From IMG/VR virus record IMGVR_UViG_3300011114_000135, positions 1 through 27,701 of that record: a stretch of DNA of 27,701 bases. One strand, given 5' to 3'. Position 1 is the first letter of the stretch. Each line of letters begins with the position of its first letter. Origin of the DNA: a virus. The position numbers and the translations under genes were made by a program. Below the pieces are notes generated by a model that did not search any database, was not told the origin of the DNA, and saw nothing but the letters and a program-made list of their open reading frames with translations. This document shows, piece after piece, positions 1-6,220 of this stretch.

Positions 1-147
1 ATGAGCGGCTGGTTAATAATTGTAACTGGTCTTATATACGCTTGGATAGCGGTGGAACAGGGTCTTAAAGGGAATATACCCATGCTGATCTGTTATATCT
101 GCTATGCGGGCGCTAACGTTGGTTTATGGATGATGGCAACTAAATGA
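1..147 (+). CDS. Small hydrophobic membrane protein
   Basis: A 48-codon open frame runs from an ATG at the first base to TGA at 145-147. The product is almost entirely hydrophobic, with two likely membrane segments (residues about 3-18 and 27-45) joined by a short loop containing EQGLKGN, so both ends probably face the same side of the inner membrane. The ATG lies at the window edge, so a longer upstream start cannot be excluded. The next gene begins 7 bases after the stop and uses a GAGG inside the spacer as its ribosome site, which suggests co-transcription. Small two-helix proteins of this kind are common in phage early regions, but I do not recognise a named family and assign no function. 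Confidence 0.6.
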   Translation: MSGWLIIVTGLIYAWIAVEQGLKGNIPMLICYICYAGANVGLWMMATK

Positions 148-154
148 GGAAATT

Positions 155-445
155 ATGAGGAAAATATTAATAGCTGTATGTTTATACAGTAGTGTTGTAT
201 CAGCACAAGTAACAAGCTGGGAGAATAGTCCTATGAACTTTAAAAATTCCGATATGAATTGGAATAATAGTTCTAGCAATTTTAAAAATTCTCCATATAA
301 TTGGGAGACCAGCGAATACAACTACAACACAAAAGCTGGGGTTTACGATAATAGTGGTAACCGTCTTGGTTATGAAACAATAAACAGAGATGGCACAATA
401 AACTTTTACGATGACAGCGGTAACCGTATAGCATACGGAAGATAG
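155..445 (+). CDS. Secreted small protein with aromatic heptad repeats
   Basis: The 96-residue product begins with a signal peptide: a basic start (MRK), a hydrophobic core to about residue 15, and a likely cut after VSA at residue 17. The mature part is built from seven-residue units of the form [W/F]xNSxxN, with aromatic residues at 22, 29, 36, 43, 50 and 57, exactly seven apart. Two copies of a second motif follow, YD(N/D)SGNR(L/I)xY, at about residues 64-73 and 85-94. A GAGG ribosome site lies 5 bases before the ATG. Similar 'NSPYNW'-type repeat proteins occur in phages, plasmids and proteobacteria as unknowns (from memory, unverified). It is probably exported to the periplasm or cell surface; its role is unknown. 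Confidence 0.8.
   Translation: MRKILIAVCLYSSVVSAQVTSWENSPMNFKNSDMNWNNSSSNFKNSPYNWETSEYNYNTKAGVYDNSGNRLGYETINRDGTINFYDDSGNRIAYGR
218..343 (+). repeat. Six tandem heptapeptide-coding units
   Basis: Codons 22-63 of the secreted protein encode six consecutive 21-base units, each starting with an aromatic codon (W, F, W, F, W, Y). The first five fit aromatic-x-(N/T)-S-x-x-N; the sixth is degenerate. Only the protein pattern is strictly kept, since codons vary between units. This points to selection on the peptide rather than a recent DNA slippage event. Confidence 0.8.
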
Positions 446-453
446 AGGAAAAG

Positions 454-612
454 ATGATTGATTACGCAGAAAGCTTACTTGCACTTGCAAAAGGTACAAA
501 GGAACTTGACCACCTATTGCTTAGTAAGGAAGATCAAAAAGCAGTAGATAAGGTTGACGATTTGATTGTTATGTTGATTGGCTTAAAGCTTTGGCTAAAG
601 AAAAAGAAATGA
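454..612 (+). CDS. Small unknown protein, 52 residues
   Basis: An ATG at 454 preceded by AGAGGAAAAG opens a 52-codon frame ending in TGA at 610-612. The product is helical and charged, with an aliphatic stretch near residues 37-48 (DLIVMLIGLKLWL) followed by a lysine tail (KKKK). It could be a short amphipathic or membrane-associated helix. Its stop overlaps the ATG of the following nuclease gene as ATGA, typical of translational coupling. No family is recognised. Confidence 0.6.
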   Translation: MIDYAESLLALAKGTKELDHLLLSKEDQKAVDKVDDLIVMLIGLKLWLKKKK

Positions 613-1493
613 AAATAACCAATAAATTTAATTTACCTCAGACGTTTGTTAATGTTTTGAGCCGTGACGCCTACACCAAAGGCAAAGCCCACTTGTCTGC
701 TACTGAGATTATTAACAGCCCGCAGATTGTGCAGCTTAAGGCATTACACGCGGATGAGATTGAGGTTGATGTAACCGATATGATCTGGTCTATTTTTGGT
801 ACGGCGGTTCATGCAGTTTTGGAACAGGGCAAGGACGATAACCATATCGTAGAGGAAAGGTTACACGCTGAGATTGACGGCTGGAATATTTCTGGTGCAA
901 TTGATCTACAGATTGTGAATCCAAATGGCATAGAGGTTAACGACTATAAAACCGTAGGCGCATGGGGAGTAATGAATGAGAAAAAGGAATGGGAAGAACA
1001 ACTTAACATTTATGCTTGGTTGGTCGAAAAGGTTAAGAAAACGCCAGTCAATCGGCTCAAGATTATTGCAATTGTTAGGGATTGGAATCGTAGGGATGCT
1101 ATCAGCCGCGCTGGTTATCCTGAAACCCCTGTTGCGATCATTGACATTTCTGTCTGGCCTATGCAAAGACGTGAAGACTTTATTCGTAGTCGCATTCACG
1201 CCCATTCAGAAGCCTTATTCGCAACGGAAACCGGCGGGGAATTGCCGCCCTGTAGTCCGGAAGATATGTGGGAAAAATCCACCGTCTTCGCCGTTAAAAA
1301 AGATGGAGCAGTAAGGGCAAAGATCTTATGTAGCACTTTAGAGGAAGCAGAAGAAGAGCTACAAAGGCTGGGGAAAGGTTTCTTTATAGAGACTAGACCC
1401 GGAGAGAGAACACGATGCGCTAATTTTTGTCAGGTTAGTGGGTGGTGTAAGCAGTATCAAACTTACTTAGAGGAGAAGCAAAATGAAATTTGA
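609..1493 (+). CDS. Cas4/RecB-like PD-(D/E)XK exonuclease
   Basis: The product is a 294-residue nuclease of the RecB/Cas4-like PD-(D/E)XK superfamily. Visible motifs are GTAVHAVLE (His68), SGAIDL (Asp99), NDYKT (Asp112-x-Lys114) and QLNIYAWL, the usual order H...D...(D/E)xK...QxxxY. Four cysteines, 215, 270, 274 and 280 (the last three as CxxxCx5C), could hold an Fe-S cluster as in Cas4 and AddB. Such enzymes typically resect double-stranded ends to feed a phage annealing protein, and one (Sak3-like) is encoded downstream. I chose the ATG at 609, which overlaps the previous stop, over a TTG at 591 that lies inside the upstream gene. The end overlaps the next gene by 11 bases. Confidence 0.85.
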   Translation: MKITNKFNLPQTFVNVLSRDAYTKGKAHLSATEIINSPQIVQLKALHADEIEVDVTDMIWSIFGTAVHAVLEQGKDDNHIVEERLHAEIDGWNISGAIDLQIVNPNGIEVNDYKTVGAWGVMNEKKEWEEQLNIYAWLVEKVKKTPVNRLKIIAIVRDWNRRDAISRAGYPETPVAIIDISVWPMQRREDFIRSRIHAHSEALFATETGGELPPCSPEDMWEKSTVFAVKKDGAVRAKILCSTLEEAEEELQRLGKGFFIETRPGERTRCANFCQVSGWCKQYQTYLEEKQNEI

Positions 1494-2259
1494 AGTTATG
1501 AACATTACGCCAGATATGGCACAAAAGATGTTAGGTAAAAACTTAACTAACCGCGCCCTTAGTGACCGCAATGCCACCAAAAATGCGGAAATAATGAAGG
1601 AAGGTAATTGGTCTTTAACTCATCAGGGTATTGCGTTTTATAACGATGGTACTTTAGCAGACGGTCAACACCGTTTACTTGGTATAGTTCGCGCTGGTGT
1701 ACCAGTTAAGATGTTGGTGGTTCAAGGATTGGATAAATCCCAAGCTATTCATATTGATACACATCGCCCGCGCAGCAAAATGGATGGAATCAAAATTGGT
1801 AATTTAAATAGCTGGATTACTTCAAAGCATATCGGCATGATTAATCTATTGGCTGCACCAAAGCGCTTATCAACAGAAGAAATACTTTCTTTTGCAGATG
1901 ATATGGAAGTTCATATGTTGGCAGCAACAGAATGTTTTGTAACTAATCGTAGACATTTGAACCCATCAGTTATTCTTGCTGCATTAATGTTGGCTCATTT
2001 CTATGGTGAGAAGATTACAAAGTTACGCCGTTTTGCAGAGGTTCTATTAAGCGGAGTTTCAGAAAGCCCAGATGAGAGAGTAATTATTCTTGCTCGTGAG
2101 GCGTTCATGCGTAACACCAACAACGGTGAGTCAGACAAGATAGAGAAACTCTGGAAGACGCAAAAAGCAATTCATTCTTATTGCCGCGGAGAAAATGTTA
2201 CTCGTTTGTATTTGCCAAAAGAAGCATCGTATCCATACGAGGAGTTATTCAATGTTTAA
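1483..2259 (+). CDS. ParB/sulfiredoxin-fold protein with DGQHR motif
   Basis: A 258-residue protein with the N-terminal motif LADGQHRLLGIVRAG near residue 58, the signature box of the ParB/Srx-like fold and of DGQHR-domain proteins (DndB and DpdB also carry DGQHR). The rest is largely helical with no recognised domain. Family members include ParB-type CTPases/nucleases, DndB-like regulators and phage proteins of unknown role, so the biochemical activity here is open. The start is clear: GAGGAGAAG lies 7 bases before the ATG. It overlaps the nuclease gene by 11 bases and the next gene by 8, so it belongs to the same operon. A link with DNA modification is only an inference (see findings). Confidence 0.75.
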   Translation: MKFEVMNITPDMAQKMLGKNLTNRALSDRNATKNAEIMKEGNWSLTHQGIAFYNDGTLADGQHRLLGIVRAGVPVKMLVVQGLDKSQAIHIDTHRPRSKMDGIKIGNLNSWITSKHIGMINLLAAPKRLSTEEILSFADDMEVHMLAATECFVTNRRHLNPSVILAALMLAHFYGEKITKLRRFAEVLLSGVSESPDERVIILAREAFMRNTNNGESDKIEKLWKTQKAIHSYCRGENVTRLYLPKEASYPYEELFNV

Positions 2260-2470
2260 GAAAATATACTATTACCTTAAGAAAGAACTTTGGGGCGGCG
2301 ATAAAGACTGGCAGCCAGCAAAGGATACCATTTACTACGGCCTGATGACTGACGAGGAGATAGCAGATATGCGTAAGCGTAATGAAGTTGCTATGGCTAA
2401 GTCCAAGAAAAGCCTAGGTAAGAAGTGGTTATTGCACCCGTCTAACAAGGTAGTAAAAAATGACAGCTAA
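2252..2470 (+). CDS. Small basic unknown protein
   Basis: A 72-residue protein starting MFKKIYYYLKKELWGG. I placed the start at the ATG at 2252 because CGAGGAG lies just upstream; an in-frame earlier start at 2195 would lie inside the ParB-fold gene. The product has a basic aromatic N-terminus, a middle TDEEIADMRKRNE helix and a Lys-rich C-terminus, suggesting a small nucleic-acid-associated or membrane-peripheral protein. No family is recognised. It overlaps the next gene by 11 bases. Confidence 0.6.
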   Translation: MFKKIYYYLKKELWGGDKDWQPAKDTIYYGLMTDEEIADMRKRNEVAMAKSKKSLGKKWLLHPSNKVVKNDS

Positions 2471-2708
2471 TAACTTTCAAGTTGGTGGAGATCATTACGC
2501 AAAGAATGCAATCCAACCTTGGGATTATATAGTTGCTAATGAACTCGGCTATCTTGAAGGAAATATTGTGAAATACATCACAAGGTGGCGCGATAAGGGT
2601 GGATTACAAGATATTGATAAAGTAATTCACTATGCACAGAAGTTAAAAGAAGTAGAAATATTGAGGAACTTAAAAGAGGACTATGATGGAATACAAGGAA
2701 CTGCGTAG
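2460..2708 (+). CDS. DUF3310 protein, T7 gp1.7-like nucleotide kinase family
   Basis: The 82-residue product shows the DUF3310 pattern from end to end: VGGDHY (8-13), IQPWDYI (18-24), and EGNIVKYITRWRDKGG followed by DIDKVIHYAQKL. T7 gp1.7 belongs to this family and has been described as a nucleoside monophosphate kinase, so a role in thymidylate or guanylate metabolism during infection is plausible; the small phage versions are mostly uncharacterised. An AAGG site lies about 9 bases before the ATG. The gene overlaps the following annealing-protein gene by 26 bases. Confidence 0.85.
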   Translation: MTANNFQVGGDHYAKNAIQPWDYIVANELGYLEGNIVKYITRWRDKGGLQDIDKVIHYAQKLKEVEILRNLKEDYDGIQGTA

Positions 2709-3411
2709 TATTGATGTATCCAAGTACACAGAGAAGAAGAATGGCCTTACTTATCTGTCTTGGGCATGGGCGGTTGACCAGCTACTACTGGCTGACCCAA
2801 AGGCGCACTGGTTTTATCCAGAATTTCAGCGCTGGGGCAATGGAACCGTAATGGTGTTCTGTACTGTTGTGGCAAATGATATCGCCCGCACAGCGCAGTT
2901 GCCCGTTATGGATTACCGTAATAAGCCTATTGCTGAACCTGATTCATTTGCTGTTAATACGGCTATGCAGCGGGCTTTGGCTAAAGCGATTGCGCTTCAC
3001 GGCATTGGCTTATATATCTACAACGGTGAAGATATTCCCCCTGAATTGGGGAATGAAGTAACTATGGTAGAAGCCAAGCCCGTTACAAAGTCTATTACCA
3101 TAGCGGCTAAACCAGCCGAAGCAACAATTACTATTGCAAAACCAGAAGATAAATCTCTATTTGCCAGCGAGAAGGTATCGGCAAAGCTACCCGGAGAATG
3201 GTCTCTTAAACCAATTGGAGATGACTTTATCGGGTCATTGAATGTTGGTCTGGATGCAATGCTGCAATTAGCCGCGTCACCTGAGGACGTAGCCAATATC
3301 TTTAAGGTTAATCGTTCTGCTTTTGATAAGGCCAAGGCTCAGAATCTAGATGCATACAACGAAATGATGGCTAAATTTACCGTAACCAAGAAATCTTTAA
3401 CTAAGGAATAA
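2683..3411 (+). CDS. Sak3/DUF1071-type single-strand annealing protein
   Basis: The N-terminal half of this 242-residue protein matches the DUF1071 (SSAP Sak3-like) pattern: NGLTYLSWAWA near residue 20, LPVMDYRNKPI near 73-84, and the helix TAMQRALAKAIALHGIGLYIYNGEDIP near 92-119. Family members are Rad52-like annealing proteins that coat single strands left by a phage exonuclease and anneal homologous DNA. The middle (about 125-165) is a Lys/Ala/Thr-rich linker, followed by a helical C-terminal part that may bind a partner. Two adjacent ATGs are possible, 2683 or 2686; GAGGA at 2676-2680 is better spaced for the second. Neighbours support a recombination module. Confidence 0.85.
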   Translation: MMEYKELRSIDVSKYTEKKNGLTYLSWAWAVDQLLLADPKAHWFYPEFQRWGNGTVMVFCTVVANDIARTAQLPVMDYRNKPIAEPDSFAVNTAMQRALAKAIALHGIGLYIYNGEDIPPELGNEVTMVEAKPVTKSITIAAKPAEATITIAKPEDKSLFASEKVSAKLPGEWSLKPIGDDFIGSLNVGLDAMLQLAASPEDVANIFKVNRSAFDKAKAQNLDAYNEMMAKFTVTKKSLTKE

Positions 3412-3413
3412 AA

Positions 3414-3677
3414 ATGGAATACCCAAACAAAGGATCGCTTTTCCCATCAACAGTTCGCAAATCTGAGAAATCACCTGATTTTTTTGGCAGCATTAGGGTG
3501 GATCGCTCTTATCTACGCGACCTTATGGATAAACACGCTGAAGATCTTATTGAAATTAAGCTATCTGGCTGGAAACGCGAATCTAAAACCGGCAATCGGT
3601 TCTTATCATTGGCTGTAGATACCTATGTAAAACCCGAAGGCGCGCCAAAATCTCAGGAGAAAGATCCGTGGGAATAA
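3414..3677 (+). CDS. Candidate ssDNA-binding accessory protein
   Basis: This 87-residue protein starts two bases after the annealing-protein stop. Its opening (NKGSLFPS...SPDFFGSIRVD) and later KTGNRFLSLAVDTYV resemble small phage proteins often found beside recombinases and described as ssDNA-binding or SSB-like. The C-terminus is polar and ends DPWE, loosely like the acidic-hydrophobic tail by which SSB recruits partners. The function rests on weak similarity plus position next to Sak3; no diagnostic OB-fold residues can be read by eye. Confidence 0.55.
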   Translation: MEYPNKGSLFPSTVRKSEKSPDFFGSIRVDRSYLRDLMDKHAEDLIEIKLSGWKRESKTGNRFLSLAVDTYVKPEGAPKSQEKDPWE

Positions 3678-3931
3678 AGAAAACTTTGAACAAAGAAAGT
3701 AAAAGGTTTTTTAGCGATACTGATGAAGAGCTTGCCGCGCCCGTAGATTGGGAAAGGTTGTGCAAGCAACTTCAGGAAGCTTTAGCTAAAGAGATGTGTG
3801 AGAACCAAGATTTAGAGGCCGAAAGAGATAAGCTACTCATGGAAATGATAGAGCTAAAGGGCGTTATTAAGTATCTTGAAAAGCAATTAATTATCACGTT
3901 TGAAAGGACGTATGGAAACCAGCCAATTTGA
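3668..3931 (+). CDS. Coiled-coil small protein (GTG start)
   Basis: A GTG at 3668, well placed after CAGGAGA at 3655-3661, starts an 87-residue product. From about residue 28 it is a continuous charged helix (ERLCKQLQEALAKEM, then DLEAERDKLLMEMIELKGVIKYLEKQL) with heptad-spaced leucines and isoleucines, so a coiled-coil dimer is likely. The N-terminus is basic (KKTLNKESKR). It overlaps the upstream gene by 10 bases and the downstream gene by 20. No family is recognised; a scaffold or DNA-associated role is conceivable but unproven. Confidence 0.65.
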   Translation: MGIKKTLNKESKRFFSDTDEELAAPVDWERLCKQLQEALAKEMCENQDLEAERDKLLMEMIELKGVIKYLEKQLIITFERTYGNQPI

Positions 3932-4328
3932 GGCCAAGAAGGTAGCTTTAAAGCAAACCAAGGACGGTCATGTACTTACCCTAGCAATACACCCTGATGA
4001 TTCTCCAGAAGAGATTCTGAGGGATTTTGTAGGTGCTAGATACATGGTTGTTATGGTTCGCTTGGCGGATACAGAAGTGCCATTCAATCGGGAAGAATTT
4101 GCGGGCGCACAAATGGTGAAGCTAGCCGGTATGTTATGTCGGGATTCCAAATTCTGGGATTATCTATATGAAGATGGGCAGCTATTTGAAACCAGCGAGA
4201 CCGCTTGTATTGATTGGTTACAGTCCTATTTAAGCGTATCGTCTAGGGCTGAGATTAAAACTAACTTAGAAGCACAAGGTGCATTAAAGATTCTATATGC
4301 ACAATACAAGGAATGGAAAAATGAGTGA
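3912..4328 (+). CDS. Conserved-looking phage protein of unknown function
   Basis: A 138-residue soluble protein opening ETSQFEAKKVALKQTKDGHVLTLAIHPDD, followed by RDFVGARYMVVMVRL, MVKLAGMLCRDSKFWDYLYE and a helical C-terminus with WLQSYLSVSSRAEIKTN. I recall similar proteins encoded near recombination genes in phages of proteobacteria, always as unknowns. The ATG at 3912 follows GAAAGGAC and is preferred to a TTG at 3900 inside the upstream gene. It overlaps the next gene by 8 bases. Confidence 0.65.
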   Translation: METSQFEAKKVALKQTKDGHVLTLAIHPDDSPEEILRDFVGARYMVVMVRLADTEVPFNREEFAGAQMVKLAGMLCRDSKFWDYLYEDGQLFETSETACIDWLQSYLSVSSRAEIKTNLEAQGALKILYAQYKEWKNE

Positions 4329-4608
4329 TGAAAATTTAGTCCCGTATAGCCTTTATCTGCCGCGAAAGCAGATAAATCAGCTTAAGGTTATGGCAAAGAA
4401 CCGTAAGGCTTCTGCTTTTATTAGAGATGCATTAATTATGGCTCTTGAGAAAACAGATACATTTACAAGTGGTTACAACAAAGGATTAAGAGATGCGTGT
4501 AAAGCGGTTGCCGACATTAAAGAATCTAATATGATTGTTATTAAGGGTAAACCCTTAAACGAAGTTCTTATTGAACAAATTCATATGTTAGAAGAAAATG
4601 GAAAATAA
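4321..4608 (+). CDS. Ribbon-helix-helix-like DNA-binding protein
   Basis: A 95-residue product. Residues about 7-43 fit a ribbon-helix-helix (Arc/CopG-like) fold: a short strand (VPYSLYLP), a first helix (RKQINQLKVMAKN), a turn (RKAS) and a second helix (AFIRDALIMALEK). Such proteins dimerise through the strand and read operator DNA, so a repressor-like role is likely. The C-terminal half (about 45-95) may be an effector or oligomerisation part. The ATG at 4321 was chosen over an upstream in-frame ATG at 4297, which lies deep in the preceding gene. The two genes overlap by 8 bases. Confidence 0.65.
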   Translation: MSDENLVPYSLYLPRKQINQLKVMAKNRKASAFIRDALIMALEKTDTFTSGYNKGLRDACKAVADIKESNMIVIKGKPLNEVLIEQIHMLEENGK

Positions 4609-4786
4609 AGATCGGGAATACATGCGATTTTTGGCGGCTTGTTTTGCGCTAATGAATTGTGGGAATCCGAAGACCGCAGTTAACCTTGCGGACGAACTAA
4701 TGGAAGAATTAGATAGCCAAAAAACAAGCGGTGGTATTGTTGATATTGTTTCTAAACGCAGACGTAGACCTAGGGTAAACACATGA
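4598..4786 (+). CDS. Small unknown protein with basic tail
   Basis: A 62-residue product starting at the ATG at 4598 after GAAGAA, overlapping the RHH gene by 11 bases. It has a helical body (REYMRFLAACFALMNCG...AVNLADELMEELD) and a strongly basic C-terminus (SKRRRRPRVNT) that could contact nucleic acid. The stop overlaps the next small frame as ATGA at 4783-4786. No family is recognised. Confidence 0.6.
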   Translation: MENKDREYMRFLAACFALMNCGNPKTAVNLADELMEELDSQKTSGGIVDIVSKRRRRPRVNT

Positions 4787-4950
4787 ACGACGAAGAAATA
4801 GAAGAGGTTATACTAGCGTTGAAAGCAGCAGGTATGCAAATGCCTGAATACGAAATTTTACCGGACGGCTCATATCACTTTTTTCAAAATGGACAAACGA
4901 AACTTAATACTACAGTACATAGCCAAGAACCCCGGAGTTCTTTCGATTGA
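4783..4950 (+). CDS. Small acidic protein, overlaps winged-helix gene
   Basis: An ATG coupled to the previous stop (ATGA) opens a 55-codon frame ending in TGA at 4948-4950. The first 42 residues (IEEVILALKAAGMQMPEYEILPDGSYHFF) look like a normal helix-strand protein, while the last stretch is out of frame over the start of the next gene, giving a 62-base overlap. Either both genes are used in different frames or the following gene starts later than 4889. No family is recognised. Confidence 0.45.
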   Translation: MNDEEIEEVILALKAAGMQMPEYEILPDGSYHFFQNGQTKLNTTVHSQEPRSSFD

Positions 4951-5140
4951 TATTAATGTAGGATTAAGTAGAGCTTCTGTTGGCGCCCACGCTAAGGCAT
5001 TAATGGACGATGGCAAATTAATAAGAGACGAATCCAACGGTTGGCATATAGCCAAGGATTATGTTGTAGATTTTGAAAGAAATACGCCCATAGATATAGC
5101 CGGTGAACACATTAGAAAAATGATTGATGTACCGCAATAA
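4889..5140 (+). CDS. Winged helix-turn-helix-like small protein
   Basis: The 83-residue product begins with a winged-HTH-like pattern: helix (NLILQYIAKNPG), helix (SIDINVGL), recognition-like helix (SRASVGAHAKALMDDG) and wing (KLIRDESNGWHIA). A basic or acidic tail follows without recognised motifs. It probably binds DNA as a phage regulator. No good ribosome site precedes the ATG at 4889, so translation may be coupled to the overlapping upstream frame or begin elsewhere. It overlaps the next gene by 14 bases. Confidence 0.6.
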   Translation: MDKRNLILQYIAKNPGVLSIDINVGLSRASVGAHAKALMDDGKLIRDESNGWHIAKDYVVDFERNTPIDIAGEHIRKMIDVPQ

Positions 5141-5414
5141 AAGGTTATTAGAAATTGTACGAGAATCCCCTTGCCAGCATTGCGGCATACAAGACGGAAC
5201 CATTGTTGCGGCGCATAGTAATCAGCTTCGCGACGGTAAAGGTAGGGGACTTAAGTGTTCAGATTACAGGATTGCGGCCTTGTGTTATCGCTGCCATTCG
5301 GATCTTGACCAAGGAAGATCGTTATCTAAAGACCAAAGGATTGAGATGTGGGAGAGTGCGCACCGTGCCACCATTGGTTGGCTTTTTGAAAACGGACATA
5401 TTGAAATAAAATGA
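5127..5414 (+). CDS. DUF1364 HNH-like nuclease-domain protein
   Basis: The 95-residue protein carries CQHC (Cys16, Cys19), AAHSNQLRDGKGRGLKCSD (His30) and ALCYRCHSDLDQG (Cys53, Cys56, His57, Asp61), the complete pattern of the DUF1364 family found in lambdoid and other phages. The paired CxxC motifs should bind zinc and the two histidines suggest an HNH/treble-clef nuclease. Its role is not established; relatives sit among recombination and late-regulator genes. The start is either the TTG at 5124 or the ATG at 5127; I prefer the ATG. Its TGA overlaps the next ATG as ATGA. Confidence 0.8.
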   Translation: MYRNKRLLEIVRESPCQHCGIQDGTIVAAHSNQLRDGKGRGLKCSDYRIAALCYRCHSDLDQGRSLSKDQRIEMWESAHRATIGWLFENGHIEIK

Positions 5415-5500
5415 GAATAGTATGTTGGTTTAGCTGTGGTGCTGCTAGTGCAGTTGCCACAAAATTAGCCCTATCTCAATTTGGCGGGGGGGGGGTATGA
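5411..5500 (+). pseudogene. N-terminal piece of PAPS-reductase-like gene
   Basis: An ATG coupled to the DUF1364 stop opens 29 codons containing the PP-loop of the adenine nucleotide alpha-hydrolase fold (CWFSCGAASAVATKLAL, pattern SxGxxS). The frame then enters a run of ten G and ends in TGA at 5498-5500. The rest of the gene continues in the +1-shifted frame. This piece holds the ATP-binding loop, so without it the downstream frame would be inactive. It is therefore the true 5' end of the next entry, separated by a one-base shift. Confidence 0.75.
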
Positions 5501-6137
5501 ATTTATTATTGCATACACAGAAGTAATAGAAGAACATCCTGATAACAAACGTTTTTTAATTGATTGTGAAAAATGGTTTGGTCAAAAAATATTAATTCTT
5601 GGAAATGATAGATATAACAGATCTATATATAAAACATTTGAAACTTCTGCCATGAACATTAAGGGGGCTTCCCCATGCACAAGAAAGCTTAAGAAAGACG
5701 TTAGGCTTAAGTTTGAATTGCCAACCGACATTCAAGTATTTGGTTACACAATGGAAGAACAAGACCGCTATGACCGATTTTTAGATGCCAATAATATTAA
5801 AGCTATAGCACCGTTAATTGATAAAGGTTTAGGAAAAGCGGATTGTTTGGCAATGATTCAAAATGCTGGGATAGAACTTCCAGAAATGTATAAATTGGGC
5901 TATCACAACAATAACTGTATCGGCTGCGTAAAAGGTGGCAAAGGGTATTGGAATAAGATTAAAGTAGATTTTCCAATTCAGTTTAACCGCATGGCTAAAC
6001 TAGAAAGATCTAAAAGCCAAACAGTACTTAAAGACGTATATTTGGATGAGTTGCCACCAACTGCGGGAAACTATCCACAAGAACCAGATATACAGTGTGG
6101 AATCTTTTGCCACATGGCGGAGGAAGAATATAAATGA
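5481..6137 (+). CDS. PAPS-reductase-like PP-loop protein, frameshifted 5' end
   Basis: This frame encodes the body of a phosphoadenosine-phosphosulfate-reductase-like protein (218 residues as read from a TTG at 5481). It shows EFIIAYTEVIEEHPDNKRFLIDCEKWFG, then SPCTRKLKKDVRLKFE, then NNCIGCVKGGKGYWNKI and a terminal CGIFCH. The five cysteines (CTR, CIGC, CGIFC) could bind an Fe-S cluster. Such proteins are common in phages with unknown substrate; relatives include CysH and DndC. The ATP-binding PP-loop lies upstream in another frame (5411-5500). Nine instead of ten G would restore a single 241-residue protein from 5411. No convincing ribosome site serves the TTG. Confidence 0.75.
   Translation: MAGGGYEFIIAYTEVIEEHPDNKRFLIDCEKWFGQKILILGNDRYNRSIYKTFETSAMNIKGASPCTRKLKKDVRLKFELPTDIQVFGYTMEEQDRYDRFLDANNIKAIAPLIDKGLGKADCLAMIQNAGIELPEMYKLGYHNNNCIGCVKGGKGYWNKIKVDFPIQFNRMAKLERSKSQTVLKDVYLDELPPTAGNYPQEPDIQCGIFCHMAEEEYK
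5486..5495 (+). repeat. Run of ten G at the frame break
   Basis: Ten consecutive G (preceded by GGC) sit exactly where the PP-loop gene changes frame. Nine G joins both halves; ten, as here, stops translation five bases later. The run could be a sequencing or assembly slip, a slippage-prone phase-variable tract, or a site of programmed frameshifting. Confidence 0.9.
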
Positions 6138-6220
6138 GAGGCGCCGTGGACTAATGCAGCGTACTTACTGATAGAAGGAGTTCTGATTGTTTCCAGCCCA
6201 CCTCTCCAGATTAGTATAGC
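6138..6220. other. Convergent intergenic region
   Basis: This 83-base spacer separates the end of the plus-strand module from the end of the minus-strand late unit. It contains a GAGAGG/CCTCTC inverted pair (6136-6141 and 6201-6206) with a long, poorly paired interior, and an isolated AAGGAG at 6175-6180 followed by a TTG opening only ten codons. No GC-rich hairpin with a T-run, as expected for an intrinsic terminator, is visible in either direction. Confidence 0.5.

Noticed and set aside
591-608. TTG start six codons upstream for the nuclease gene
   Set aside because: It lies inside the preceding small gene; the ATG at 609 forms an ATGA overlap typical of this operon.
976-1314. 112-codon plus-strand frame within the nuclease gene
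   Set aside because: Out-of-frame shadow of a gene with clear PD-(D/E)XK motifs.
4784-5055. Minus-strand frames near the small regulatory genes
   Set aside because: No ribosome sites and no recognisable motifs; plus-strand genes explain the region with coupled starts.
6136-6208. A possible tRNA: six-base GAGAGG/CCTCTC stem followed by CA
   Set aside because: No TpsiC-like arm, no credible anticodon stem and a mismatch at the seventh acceptor pair.
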